From Bacteroidota bacterium (GTDB taxonomy: Bacteria > Bacteroidota > Bacteroidia > Bacteroidales > VadinHA17): a stretch of 13,223 nt of DNA. This document shows, in pieces, positions 6,013 through 13,223 of the stretch (within the stretch, counting starts at the first letter, position 1; every line of letters begins with the position of its first letter). The DNA lies in the NCBI GenBank assembly GCA_021816545.1, contig JAKAXP010000041.1:1-13223 (forward strand), read 5' to 3'. The notes beneath the pieces are model-generated. The model ran no database searches, was not told where the DNA came from, and saw nothing but the letters and a program-made list of their open reading frames with translations. The position numbers and the translations under genes are program-made.

Positions 6013-8187
6013 TTGAAGCGAGGTTTTATCATATTCATTATCTGCTTCGGGTCATCCCTTTTACTCCGGGGGCAACCGGAGTTCCCTGCCGGAAGCCCAC
6101 TCTTCCCGGTAATTGAAAGATGGCATGAGATAAGCGTTGATCCTCAGCAGGTTGAGGTCATGCGGTCACTTGAACAGCCCAAGGATCAGCCATTCCGGTT
6201 TGCAATACCCGTGGAGGTGTCACTTGACCCTACCAACTCGGGGTTCATGATCCGGAGGGGTGAAGAGACGGTTTGGGTATTGCCTGTCTCATCAAAGGGA
6301 GCCCTCTCACTTAATTTAATACTCTCACCGTACAACCTTCCGGACGGAGCTTATATCTATGTATATGACCAGGAGAGGCAGATAGTCCGGGGAGCTTTCA
6401 CCGGTGAAAGTGCATCCGGCACTGGCACATTGCCTGTCATGCCCGTTCCTGGCGACCGACTTGTGCTTGAGTGTCATTTCCCCGGGACATCTATCCCTCC
6501 CAGGGCTATCGGTGTGAACCAGGTGGCACATGACTTCCTGGGAATATTTGGCATGGAAGAGACAAAAGACCTTTATTACGGCAGGGGAGACAACTGTGAG
6601 ATTGACTTAAACTGCTCAACCAATACAAATTACCTTAAGGCATCACGATCAGTCGTGCGGCTGCTTGTTGCAGGATCAGAGCTCTGTACCGGCGTGCTTG
6701 TCAACAACACAGGTAATGAATACAAGGCCTATATTCTCACTGCAAACCACTGCATTGAAAGTCAGACCCATGCCTTGAACACTATTTTCGTGTTCAACTA
6801 CAGGAGTCCTTTTTGTGACGGGCCTGACATGACAAACATGTATACCCTTACCGGTTCTGCGTTGAAAGCCACCAATCCTGAAATTGACTTCACGCTAGTG
6901 GAGCTGAATCAGTTCCCTTCATTGGTATTAAGACCTTATTTCTCGGGGTGGGATATAACATCGTCAACACCTGCAAACACCTTTACCCTTCATCATCCGG
7001 AGGGGGATGTTATGAAACTCTCAATCGATGATAACCCCCCAATCTCATCTTCATACCCTGTAGAAGGATTTGTTTCATCCGGGTTCTGGAGGATTCTCAG
7101 ATGGGAAATGGGAACAACGGAGAAGGGTTCATCAGGTGCACCTCTCTTTGACCAGAACGGAAGGCTGAGGGGAACTCTTACCGGAGGGGCTGCAACCTGT
7201 ACTGACCCGTCAAACGACTATTATGCCAAGCTGACAAGGATGTTTACAATTTCATCCGTTCCGTCTGCTCATCTGAGACCATGGCTTGATCCGGCGGCTA
7301 CAGGTGCCACCCTGGTCAGCGGTCGTGATCCCTACGGTTACAACCTCTCCAGGTCAGATACAATAGGAGGGATCCCAAAAACAGACCCAGGGACGACTGA
7401 TACATATACTTCACCCGGTTGGGGTCTCTCCACGGGAAACAACTCTGACGGTCTTATCAGGTATGCTGAATACATACCCTTCAGCGGTACAGGTGAGATT
7501 GCATGGCTGAGGCTGCAGGTGGCAGCCTCTTCATACCTGTCAGATGCAGATTCGGTCCGTTTCTACATCTGGGGCGGAGGCACACAGCCCGGCAGCGTGC
7601 TTGCAACGAAAAGACTCCGGGTGAATGAAACCCGGGGAGGGAATGTCCTGGAGGTTGATTTCGGCAGGACAATCAAAGTTACAGGACCATTCTATGCAGG
7701 TTACAGTGTATTCTACAGGAGCCCGCTGAATCAGCCCCAGCCCCAGTTTGCAGTCGCCCGCTCAACACCATGGCCATCCTCCGCACAGAATACCGCATAC
7801 TTCCATGACGGTTCATCGTGGAGACCTTTTATCCAGCATCCTTCTTACCCGATGCCGGTATCACTTGGCATAAAGGCAGTAATGGTTGAAAACACGGTTC
7901 TTAATGAGCTTGAGGAACCGGAACAGGGCATGGCGGAGCTGACAGTATTCCCCAATCCTTTCAACTCGGAAATATCATTCAGGCTCACTGAAAGAGGCGT
8001 AACCGAAACTTCCCTGATGATTTTTGACAATACGGGACGGGTTGTTTCTGCAGGGGAATACAGGAACATTTTTCCCGGGGTTCTGACGCTGGAGTTGCCC
8101 GGGCTTGCCCCCGGTATATATCACTACGGACTCAGGGCTGATACTGTCCTCTATTCAGGCACCCTTATTAAAACGGAAACCAGGTGA
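6013..8187 (+). CDS. Secreted trypsin-like (lysyl-endopeptidase-type) serine protease with T9SS sorting domain
   Basis: A 724-residue exported protease. The TTG at 6013 is chosen because it gives a normal signal peptide (MKRGFIIFIICFGSSLLL) and no in-frame ATG or GTG precedes it. An N-terminal pro-region (about 25-190) is followed by an S1-type catalytic domain starting near NCEIDLNC (194-201). The catalytic triad is visible: His246 in LTANHC, Asp292 in EIDFTL and Ser374 in GSSGAP; 'TEKGSSGAPLFD' and 'GGAATC' resemble Achromobacter lysyl endopeptidase. A beta-rich region (about 455-630) precedes a type A T9SS sorting domain (about 642-724, VFPNPF at 645-650, LAPGIYHY). The protein should cross the outer membrane and be released or anchored on the cell surface. 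The gene lies between btuG (39-base gap) and btuF (GTGA, 4-base overlap), so it appears co-transcribed with cobalamin uptake. Cleavage after lysine is a guess from family resemblance; the natural substrate is unknown. Confidence 0.9.
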   Translation: MKRGFIIFIICFGSSLLLRGQPEFPAGSPLFPVIERWHEISVDPQQVEVMRSLEQPKDQPFRFAIPVEVSLDPTNSGFMIRRGEETVWVLPVSSKGALSLNLILSPYNLPDGAYIYVYDQERQIVRGAFTGESASGTGTLPVMPVPGDRLVLECHFPGTSIPPRAIGVNQVAHDFLGIFGMEETKDLYYGRGDNCEIDLNCSTNTNYLKASRSVVRLLVAGSELCTGVLVNNTGNEYKAYILTANHCIESQTHALNTIFVFNYRSPFCDGPDMTNMYTLTGSALKATNPEIDFTLVELNQFPSLVLRPYFSGWDITSSTPANTFTLHHPEGDVMKLSIDDNPPISSSYPVEGFVSSGFWRILRWEMGTTEKGSSGAPLFDQNGRLRGTLTGGAATCTDPSNDYYAKLTRMFTISSVPSAHLRPWLDPAATGATLVSGRDPYGYNLSRSDTIGGIPKTDPGTTDTYTSPGWGLSTGNNSDGLIRYAEYIPFSGTGEIAWLRLQVAASSYLSDADSVRFYIWGGGTQPGSVLATKRLRVNETRGGNVLEVDFGRTIKVTGPFYAGYSVFYRSPLNQPQPQFAVARSTPWPSSAQNTAYFHDGSSWRPFIQHPSYPMPVSLGIKAVMVENTVLNELEEPEQGMAELTVFPNPFNSEISFRLTERGVTETSLMIFDNTGRVVSAGEYRNIFPGVLTLELPGLAPGIYHYGLRADTVLYSGTLIKTETR

Positions 8188-9320
8188 ACAGGATCATACC
8201 GTTGATCTTCATGGCGGCACTTATCCTCGGTTCCTGCCGCCATGCCGGGAACCGTCAGGTTCCGGTTCAGCATGCTGACAGCACTGCTGCAGCCAGGCTC
8301 TCAATTGAAAAAGAGGAAGGACTTACAAGAGTCACGGTGACCGGGCCGTGGCAGAATTCTGAAGGAACGAAGCATGTGTGGTATCTTTTGCCCCATGATG
8401 CTGAACTGCCTGCCGGTGTCAGCGAGGCGCAGGCTATACGTGTTCCTGTAAAGAGCATGATATGCATGTCAACCACCCATGTGGCGATGATGAGTGCCCT
8501 GGGTGCCGACAGCCTTATAGCCGGCATTTCAGGTTCATCACTTATCTATGACTCTTCGGTGATTGAAGGGATCCGCACAGGCCGGATTAAAGATGTAGGC
8601 TATGAGGGAAACCTCAACAGGGAACTCATAATATCACTTTCACCGGATATTCTGATGGCTTACGGTGTCGCCGGACCGTCGGCGGGAAGCACTTCCAGGC
8701 TGGCAGAGACAGGAGTTAAAGTGTTTTACAATGCTGACTATCTTGAGGAACACCCGCTGGCACGGTGTGAATGGATTAAGCTCTTCGGCCTGCTTACCGG
8801 CAGGGAAGAGAAGGCTGACAGTATCTTCAGCAGTGTAGCGGAAGCATACCGCGCCCTGGCTGAAAGAGTCTCTGCTGGAGTGACTTACCGTCCGGACGTA
8901 CTTCTCGGGGCTCCGTGGGAGGACGTGTGGTATGTTTCGCCCTCCAACTCCTATATCGGCAGGCTTATAGCTGATGCCGGCGGTAAGTATATTTTCAGTG
9001 ACATGACCGGCCCCAACAGTGTCCCCCTCTCAGTTGAATCTGTATTCAGGAGAGCGGCTGAGGCAGAGATATGGATTAATCCCGGAACGGCTGAAACACT
9101 TTCGCAGATTACCGCCGCAGATCCCAGGATGGCCTCTCTTCCTCTCTTCAGCAAGGGAAATATCTGGAACAACCGCAGGAGAATCACAGATACAGGCGGA
9201 AACGACTACTGGGAGAGTGCTGTTGTCAGGCCTGACCTTTTGCTCAGTGATCTTGTCTCAATCATACACCCGGATCTGATGCCGGATTATGTGCAATTCT
9301 ATTACATGAGGCTTAAATGA
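8184..9320 (+). CDS. btuF: ABC transporter substrate-binding lipoprotein, predicted cobalamin-binding BtuF
   Basis: A 378-residue periplasmic binding protein of the BtuF/FhuD/FepB class (Peripla_BP_2 fold). The GTG start at 8184 overlaps the protease stop, and the signal peptide ends in a lipobox LGSC (Cys18), so the protein is a lipid-anchored receptor that delivers ligand to BtuC. After a linker, residues 40-90 form the N-terminal segment common in Bacteroidota members ('GLTRVTVTGPWQ', 'HVWYLLPHD', 'AIRVPVKS'). The binding fold follows, starting SMICMSTTHVAMMSALGAD, then 'DVGYEGNLNRELIISLSPDILMAYG' split by the family's long central helix, and 'APWEDVWYVSPSNSYIGRLIADAGG'. Sequence alone cannot separate cobalamin from iron-siderophore or heme binding. 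The cobalamin assignment comes from the riboswitch and btuB/btuG. Its stop overlaps the btuC start by four bases (ATGA). Confidence 0.88.
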   Translation: MNRIIPLIFMAALILGSCRHAGNRQVPVQHADSTAAARLSIEKEEGLTRVTVTGPWQNSEGTKHVWYLLPHDAELPAGVSEAQAIRVPVKSMICMSTTHVAMMSALGADSLIAGISGSSLIYDSSVIEGIRTGRIKDVGYEGNLNRELIISLSPDILMAYGVAGPSAGSTSRLAETGVKVFYNADYLEEHPLARCEWIKLFGLLTGREEKADSIFSSVAEAYRALAERVSAGVTYRPDVLLGAPWEDVWYVSPSNSYIGRLIADAGGKYIFSDMTGPNSVPLSVESVFRRAAEAEIWINPGTAETLSQITAADPRMASLPLFSKGNIWNNRRRITDTGGNDYWESAVVRPDLLLSDLVSIIHPDLMPDYVQFYYMRLK

Positions 9321-10351
9321 AAGCAGGTGTCACAAGGCTTATGGTTTCAATGACAGGCCTGTTCCTGCTGTTGATGATTCTTTTCATGGCCGACCTGTTC
9401 ATCGGAAGTACCCGGATGGCGGCTGCGGATGTTATCAGGGCTCTCTTCAGCCACGGCACACCAGGAGACGAGATAATAGTTATGCAGTTTCGTTTGCCCA
9501 AAGCGCTGACTGCCATCCTTGCAGGGGCTGCGATGTCAGTCAGCGGGCTGCTTATGCAGACGCTCTTCCGTAATCCTCTTGCAGGCCCCGATGTGTTGGG
9601 TGTAAGCTCCGGCGCCGGCCTGGGCGTAGCCCTCACCCTGCTGGCGCTCACCCCGCTCTTCACCCTTCCCGAGGGTAGCCTGCTTGCCGGTTGGGGACTG
9701 ATACTGGCGGCGTGGGCCGGCGCCGGAGCGGTGATGGTGATAATAATGGCTGTGTCTGCGCGTATGCGCGATATAATGACAGTGCTGATAGTGGGCCTGC
9801 TGCTCGCCAGTGCAATATCGGCACTGGTGAGCCTGATGCAATATTTCAGCAACGAGACGATGCTCCGCACTTACGTGATCTGGACCATGGGTAACCTGGG
9901 CAATATCTCCTATCCCCAGATCAGGGCACTTGCCATTGCAACCGCTGCAGGACTGGCAATAGCCTTCACAATGGTGAAACCGCTCAACGCCATGCTGATG
10001 GGGGAGACCTTCTCCCGTACCGTTGGCGTCAGGATGCAGAGGACCCGCATAATCCTTCTCGCCTCGGCAAGCATACTGGCAGGAAGTGTAACGGCATTCT
10101 GCGGGCCACTGGCCTTCATAGGAGTGGCGGTGCCGCACATCGCAAGACTCCTGTTCGGCACCACTGACCACCGCATACTGATGCCCGCGACAGCTCTCAC
10201 AGGAGCCGTTTTGCTTCTGGTCAGTGACCTCATATCAGTATTGCCGGGAGGAGGTCATATTATCCCGGTAAACACAGTCACATCACTTATAGGCATCCCG
10301 GTGGTGCTGTGGATCATCCTGGGGAAAACAGGCCTGGGAAGGAGGTTCTGA
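9317..10351 (+). CDS. btuC: ABC transporter permease, FecCD family, predicted cobalamin permease BtuC
   Basis: A 344-residue inner-membrane permease of the FecCD/BtuC family, which works as a dimer with two BtuD ATPases to move ligand from BtuF into the cytoplasm. The protein is almost entirely hydrophobic, with about ten membrane segments. Family signatures are clear: the FRLPKALTAILAGAAM segment (58-73), SGLLMQTLFRNPLAGPDVLG (76-95), the cytoplasmic coupling region around 'GETFSRTVGV', and 'AFCGPLAFIGVAVPHIARLL'. The length is usual for the family (about 320-350). The start ATG at 9317 sits in an ATGA overlap with btuF, and the stop shares one base with the btuD ATG (TGATG), so all three are probably translationally coupled. 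The family is certain; cobalamin as the substrate is inferred from context. Confidence 0.92.
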   Translation: MKAGVTRLMVSMTGLFLLLMILFMADLFIGSTRMAAADVIRALFSHGTPGDEIIVMQFRLPKALTAILAGAAMSVSGLLMQTLFRNPLAGPDVLGVSSGAGLGVALTLLALTPLFTLPEGSLLAGWGLILAAWAGAGAVMVIIMAVSARMRDIMTVLIVGLLLASAISALVSLMQYFSNETMLRTYVIWTMGNLGNISYPQIRALAIATAAGLAIAFTMVKPLNAMLMGETFSRTVGVRMQRTRIILLASASILAGSVTAFCGPLAFIGVAVPHIARLLFGTTDHRILMPATALTGAVLLLVSDLISVLPGGGHIIPVNTVTSLIGIPVVLWIILGKTGLGRRF

Positions 10352-11367
10352 TGGGTATAGGCGGAGTCATAGCAGAGACAGGTGAACTGGTGGTGGGATA
10401 CCGTAACCGGAAAAGGATCTTTACAGTGATGAAGGGGATATCCCTTCAGGCACGCCGGGGCGAACTGGTGGCACTCATCGGCCGGAACGGGACAGGCAAG
10501 AGCACGCTCCTGCGGACGCTTGTGGGGCTGCAGCCACCCCTTGGCGGAAAGATAATGCTTGACGGCAGAGCCCTTCATGATACGGGTTCTTCAGAGCTGC
10601 CCCGCATTGTCAGCTACGTCTCCACTGAACCAGTGGCGGTGCGGAATATCAGGGTGCGTGACGTGGTCGCGCTGGGCAGGTTTCCCTATACAAACTGGAT
10701 AGGCACCCAGACTGTTGCTGACAATGAGGCTGTCGCAGCTGCCCTGGAGGCAACCGGGATGACACTGCTCGCCGAAAGGAGGATAGACAGCATATCAGAC
10801 GGAGAGAGACAACGTACACTTATTGCCCGCTCCCTGGCACAGGATACAGGCCTTCTTGTAATGGATGAACCAACTGCATTCCTCGACCTTCCTTCAAGAT
10901 ACGGCATTGTAAGCCTCCTCCGCAGTCTGACCAGGGAGAAGGGGAAATGTGTGATCTACTCCACACACGACCTGGATACTGCAATAAATGAGGCTGACAG
11001 GATATGGCTTATGACAGAGGATGGTGTGAGTGACGGGGCACCGGAAGACCTGATGCTCAGAGGTATCCTGGCAAGTGCCTTCGAAAGCCCGATGCTGTCA
11101 TTCAGAGTGAACGACGGAACATTCAGTTTCGTCAGGAGCAGACAGAGCACGATAGCACTTGAGGGAAGAGGGAAAGCCGCAAAACTCACAGCCAGGGCTC
11201 TGGCAAGGTGCGGTTACACAACCGGCCCGGATGCAAGGCTGACCGTTAAAGTCTCCGAGGGCAGCCACGGTCAGGAGTGGTCAGTTACAGACGGCATGAC
11301 AGACCGTCGCTACAGCTCACTATATGACCTGGTTGCAAACCTTCCTGACAATGATCAGTCAGACTGA
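10351..11367 (+). CDS. btuD: ABC transporter ATP-binding protein, predicted BtuD, with C-terminal extension
   Basis: A 338-residue ATPase that powers BtuC. The ATG at 10351 is chosen over an in-frame GTG at 10309 because GGAGG (10341-10345) is well spaced before it and it overlaps the btuC stop by one base. Visible motifs: Walker A GRNGTGKST (44-52, Lys50), signature ISDGERQR (148-155, a variant of LSGGQ), Walker B LLVMDEP (168-174, Glu173 catalytic) and the switch histidine in STHD (His206). The ATPase core ends near residue 243. About 95 further residues (244-338) follow, including 'LSFRVNDGTFSF' and 'GRGKAAKLTARALARCGY', which are not part of the minimal domain and look like a small accessory domain. 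The closest general family is FecE/FhuC/BtuD. It is the last gene of the cluster and converges with the minus-strand thioredoxin-like gene, overlapping by 13 bases. Confidence 0.92.
   Translation: MGIGGVIAETGELVVGYRNRKRIFTVMKGISLQARRGELVALIGRNGTGKSTLLRTLVGLQPPLGGKIMLDGRALHDTGSSELPRIVSYVSTEPVAVRNIRVRDVVALGRFPYTNWIGTQTVADNEAVAAALEATGMTLLAERRIDSISDGERQRTLIARSLAQDTGLLVMDEPTAFLDLPSRYGIVSLLRSLTREKGKCVIYSTHDLDTAINEADRIWLMTEDGVSDGAPEDLMLRGILASAFESPMLSFRVNDGTFSFVRSRQSTIALEGRGKAAKLTARALARCGYTTGPDARLTVKVSEGSHGQEWSVTDGMTDRRYSSLYDLVANLPDNDQSD
11355..11367. repeat. 13-base inverted repeat shared by two convergent gene ends
   Basis: TCAGTC-A-GACTGA is a six-base-pair inverted repeat around one central base. 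It contains the stop codon of btuD (plus strand) and the stop codon of the thioredoxin-like gene (minus strand), and because of its symmetry both proteins end in Gln-Ser-Asp. No T-run accompanies it, so it is not a standard intrinsic terminator. Confidence 0.85.
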
Positions 11368-12782
11368 AACTTACGGTAAGCATCGATGAATGACGGGATG
11401 TCGTCCACGGAAAGGCGCTTGGCAATGATTTTTTTATTCCGGTCAAGAATATAGATCAGGGGCGTGGATTCAACATTGTAAAGGAAGTCAAACCTGCTCA
11501 TACGCTCCGGATCCCAGCCGTTAGTCCATGTCAGGCCGTTGTCAACTATGTATTTTTCCCATTTTTCCTTATCATGCTGGGTGCAGACAGCAAACACCTC
11601 TATACCGGACGACCTGTTCCTGTCATAATATTCCTTGAGCTTCGGGGTTGCCTCCTTGCAGTGGCCGCAATCAGGCTCCCAGAAGTAAAGTATTGTGAAA
11701 TCAGCCTTTACATCATAAAGGGAGACGTAATATCCTGAAAATGATCCCATCAGCAGTTCAGGAGCCTTCATTCCTATGAGGTTCGGCCTCAGCCGCTCAA
11801 TCCGCTTCCTGAGGTCAGAAATATATTCCTCCGTGGCCCATGGCGCCTTTCCGGCAAGATAGACTTTGTCAGCCAGGTGAACCACCACTGCATCATGACC
11901 CATTATCTCGCTGGCGGCAAACCTGTTCATCATCCATACGGCTACGTACTGGAACATGCTACTGTCTGCTGAGCTCTTCTCCAGCAACCGGTCTGCTTCA
12001 CGGTTTATCGAATCAGGCATCTGTATCACCACCTGCCGGAAGAATTGCTCAAGTTTTCCACCGAGCACAGGACTGCGGATAAGTCCGGGTTCACTGAAAT
12101 CAATGTTGTCAAAGAAATGATCCTTGTAGTAAATGTATGAGAGAAGCCTTGAAAGTGAATCAGGGTTATGTACACCGGGAGGCACTGCAGGGGCCGGTGT
12201 TTCCACAGGTATCACTGCCCGTGCTATTGCCCCGAGAAGTGTCCCTTTGTTTGTTTCAGAAGTTTCCCGGAGGTATTGCTTCATCTTCATCTCCTGCTCA
12301 GCCAGATCTCTTTTTGCAGTGGCGGCTTCAGGGCTTCCGGGTTGAAGTCCGCTGAGTCTGCTGTTGATCTTCATAGCATCCTCCTGCAACGATTTCCATT
12401 TACGCTGGTAAGCCACGAACCGGCTGTTCTCCTCAGATCCTGTAAATGAAAGTGTAGTGATGGGGTCACTCTTGCTGAACTTTATATCAAAATGCTGATC
12501 TTCCCCGAGAAGGAATTCAAAGAAGATATTTTCGGGCAGCACGATCATGTAAACGCCAGCCGGCAGTTTATCACCTCCCATGAACCTCCCTTTGCCGGCA
12601 GCATCAGTCACCAGGCTGTCACGTACATACTGCTGGTTTCCAACATGGTATGCAAGCCGGAGCTTGACCGAAGGAGCATCTGTTGCCGTGATGGTGATTG
12701 AGTGTCCAGTCTGACCGCTGACAGGTGACAGCAATGTGATCAGTGCCAGGAATATTATGCTTGCTAAAAGTCTGATTCTCAT
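11355..12782 (-). CDS. DUF5106/TlpA-type thioredoxin-like protein (CGHC), exported
   Basis: A 475-residue exported protein of a Bacteroidota-specific TlpA/ResA-like group. A signal peptide with likely cleavage near VSG-Q (residue 23) and no lipobox precedes a beta-rich DUF4369-like N-terminal domain (about 25-125). A charged helical stretch (about 130-180) and a DUF5106-type region (about 205-340, 'DHFFDNIDFSEPGLIRSPVL') follow, then a thioredoxin domain (about 345-475). The redox motif is Cys372-Gly-His-Cys375 within 'FWEPDCGHCKEATP', and the typical cis-proline follows Thr440 (Pro441 in ESTPLIYIL). Such proteins act as periplasmic thiol-disulfide oxidoreductases, often reducing exported proteins; the specific partner here is unknown. 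The gene is transcribed against the cobalamin cluster, overlapping btuD tail to tail. The 121 bases before its start show no convincing promoter consensus. Confidence 0.88.
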   Translation of the reverse strand: MRIRLLASIIFLALITLLSPVSGQTGHSITITATDAPSVKLRLAYHVGNQQYVRDSLVTDAAGKGRFMGGDKLPAGVYMIVLPENIFFEFLLGEDQHFDIKFSKSDPITTLSFTGSEENSRFVAYQRKWKSLQEDAMKINSRLSGLQPGSPEAATAKRDLAEQEMKMKQYLRETSETNKGTLLGAIARAVIPVETPAPAVPPGVHNPDSLSRLLSYIYYKDHFFDNIDFSEPGLIRSPVLGGKLEQFFRQVVIQMPDSINREADRLLEKSSADSSMFQYVAVWMMNRFAASEIMGHDAVVVHLADKVYLAGKAPWATEEYISDLRKRIERLRPNLIGMKAPELLMGSFSGYYVSLYDVKADFTILYFWEPDCGHCKEATPKLKEYYDRNRSSGIEVFAVCTQHDKEKWEKYIVDNGLTWTNGWDPERMSRFDFLYNVESTPLIYILDRNKKIIAKRLSVDDIPSFIDAYRKFQSD

Positions 12783-12903
12783 CTGAAAAGTGTTATCGAA
12801 ATTTCATTCATACAATTTTCCTGCCATTTTAACTGACGGCATCCGTAACAATATGAACGGGGATGATTTCATTTTTCTTGTATGGTACCGGAGAGGAAAA
12901 CTT

Positions 12904-13223
12904 TCAGTGGTCGATGTTTATCCTGAGTATCTCGGCATATCCTCCTGAGGTGATGACGGCCCTGAGTACGAAGTTGAAGCGGTTCAGATCGGTACAGAGG
13001 AAGAAGTCGGTTGGCGGGCTGAAATCAAGGTTTTCCGGTTTGAAGAACCTGCTGCCGGACCCTTTCCTGAGAGCCTCAATCTCACCCGATATGTCTCTTT
13101 CGCGTCCTTCAAGGAGGTCCTTTATGTAGCCGGCACACAGCATGTCTTCCTCGGCTGTTTCGGCTGCCCTGTATCCCATCGCCACAAGTGTGACTTTTTC
13201 AGGACGGAGGAGTGAAATGTATG
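12904..13223 (-). CDS. comB: 2-phosphosulfolactate phosphatase (ComB-like), C-terminal part, 5' end outside window
   Basis: The frame stays open to the right edge of the window. A GTG at 13185 is internal, because in-frame codons upstream encode YISLLRPEKVTL, which continues the protein fold. About 106 C-terminal residues are visible. They match the end of the ComB family as it occurs in Bacteroidota: 'VAMGYRAAETAEEDMLCAGY' (the ED..CAGY segment), 'IKDLLEG', 'KGSGSRFF' and a terminal 'FFLCTDLNRFNFVLR'. ComB removes phosphate from 2-phosphosulfolactate to give sulfolactate, a magnesium-dependent cytoplasmic step known from coenzyme M synthesis in archaea and found in various bacteria that do not make coenzyme M. 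The bacterial role here is unclear. Its stop codon is followed on the same strand, 121 bases later, by the thioredoxin-like gene; no clear terminator lies between them. Confidence 0.8.
   Translation of the reverse strand, partial: YISLLRPEKVTLVAMGYRAAETAEEDMLCAGYIKDLLEGRERDISGEIEALRKGSGSRFFKPENLDFSPPTDFFLCTDLNRFNFVLRAVITSGGYAEILRINIDH

Noticed and set aside
7730..7746. Short repeat CAGCCCCAGCCCCAG
   Set aside because: It simply encodes the Gln-Pro repeat inside the protease and does not extend into a real tandem array.
9313..10171. Long open frames on the minus strand (up to 211 codons) opposite btuC
   Set aside because: The plus-strand frame is an unmistakable FecCD permease. The antisense translations are rich in His, Gln, Ala and Arg without any recognisable domain, as expected for the shadow of a hydrophobic protein gene.
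10309..10350. Upstream GTG start for btuD
   Set aside because: It would overlap btuC by 43 bases. The ATG at 10351 has a GGAGG site at good spacing and forms a TGATG junction with the btuC stop.
12783..12903. Possible terminator or promoter between the two minus-strand genes
   Set aside because: Only the palindrome GGTACC and scattered AT tracts are present. No stable hairpin with a T-run and no TAnnTTTG element on the minus strand was found.
1..13223. Mobile element, CRISPR array, tRNA or other structural RNA gene
   Set aside because: No transposase, terminal repeats, regularly spaced repeats or tRNA-like cloverleaf could be recognised apart from the riboswitch.

Overview
The window looks like a chromosomal segment of a Bacteroidota (Bacteroidales-like) bacterium. 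The evidence is a secreted protein with a type IX secretion (T9SS) C-terminal sorting domain, a GH92 lipoprotein, a DUF5106/TlpA-type thioredoxin protein, a TAnnTTTG promoter, and little dependence on Shine-Dalgarno sites. Base composition is roughly balanced. T9SS cargo suggests an environmental or non-Bacteroides lineage, because most gut Bacteroides lack that system.

Layout. (1) 1-2681, plus strand: the C-terminal part of a transglutaminase-family protein with a thioredoxin-like tail, then six bases later a GH92 alpha-mannosidase-type lipoprotein. (2) 2682-2969: an intergenic region holding a promoter and a cobalamin (adenosylcobalamin-type) riboswitch. (3) 2970-11367, plus strand: a six-gene cluster, read as btuB (TonB-dependent receptor), btuG (surface beta-propeller lipoprotein), a T9SS-secreted trypsin/lysyl-endopeptidase-like protease, btuF (binding lipoprotein), btuC (permease) and btuD (ATPase). 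All junctions overlap by 1-17 bases except a 39-base gap before the protease. (4) 11355-12782, minus strand: a DUF5106/TlpA-like thioredoxin protein that converges on btuD with a 13-base overlap. (5) 12904-13223, minus strand: the C-terminal part of a 2-phosphosulfolactate phosphatase (ComB) homologue that runs off the window.

How the genes work together: the riboswitch should lower expression of the cluster when cobalamin is plentiful. BtuG on the cell surface would capture cobalamin and hand it to BtuB, which moves it across the outer membrane using TonB energy. BtuF passes it to BtuC/BtuD for ATP-driven import into the cytoplasm. The least expected member is the secreted serine protease, whose stop codon overlaps the btuF start. 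A role in freeing cobalamin from protein carriers is a testable guess, not something the sequence shows. No CRISPR array, tRNA, rRNA or insertion sequence was seen.
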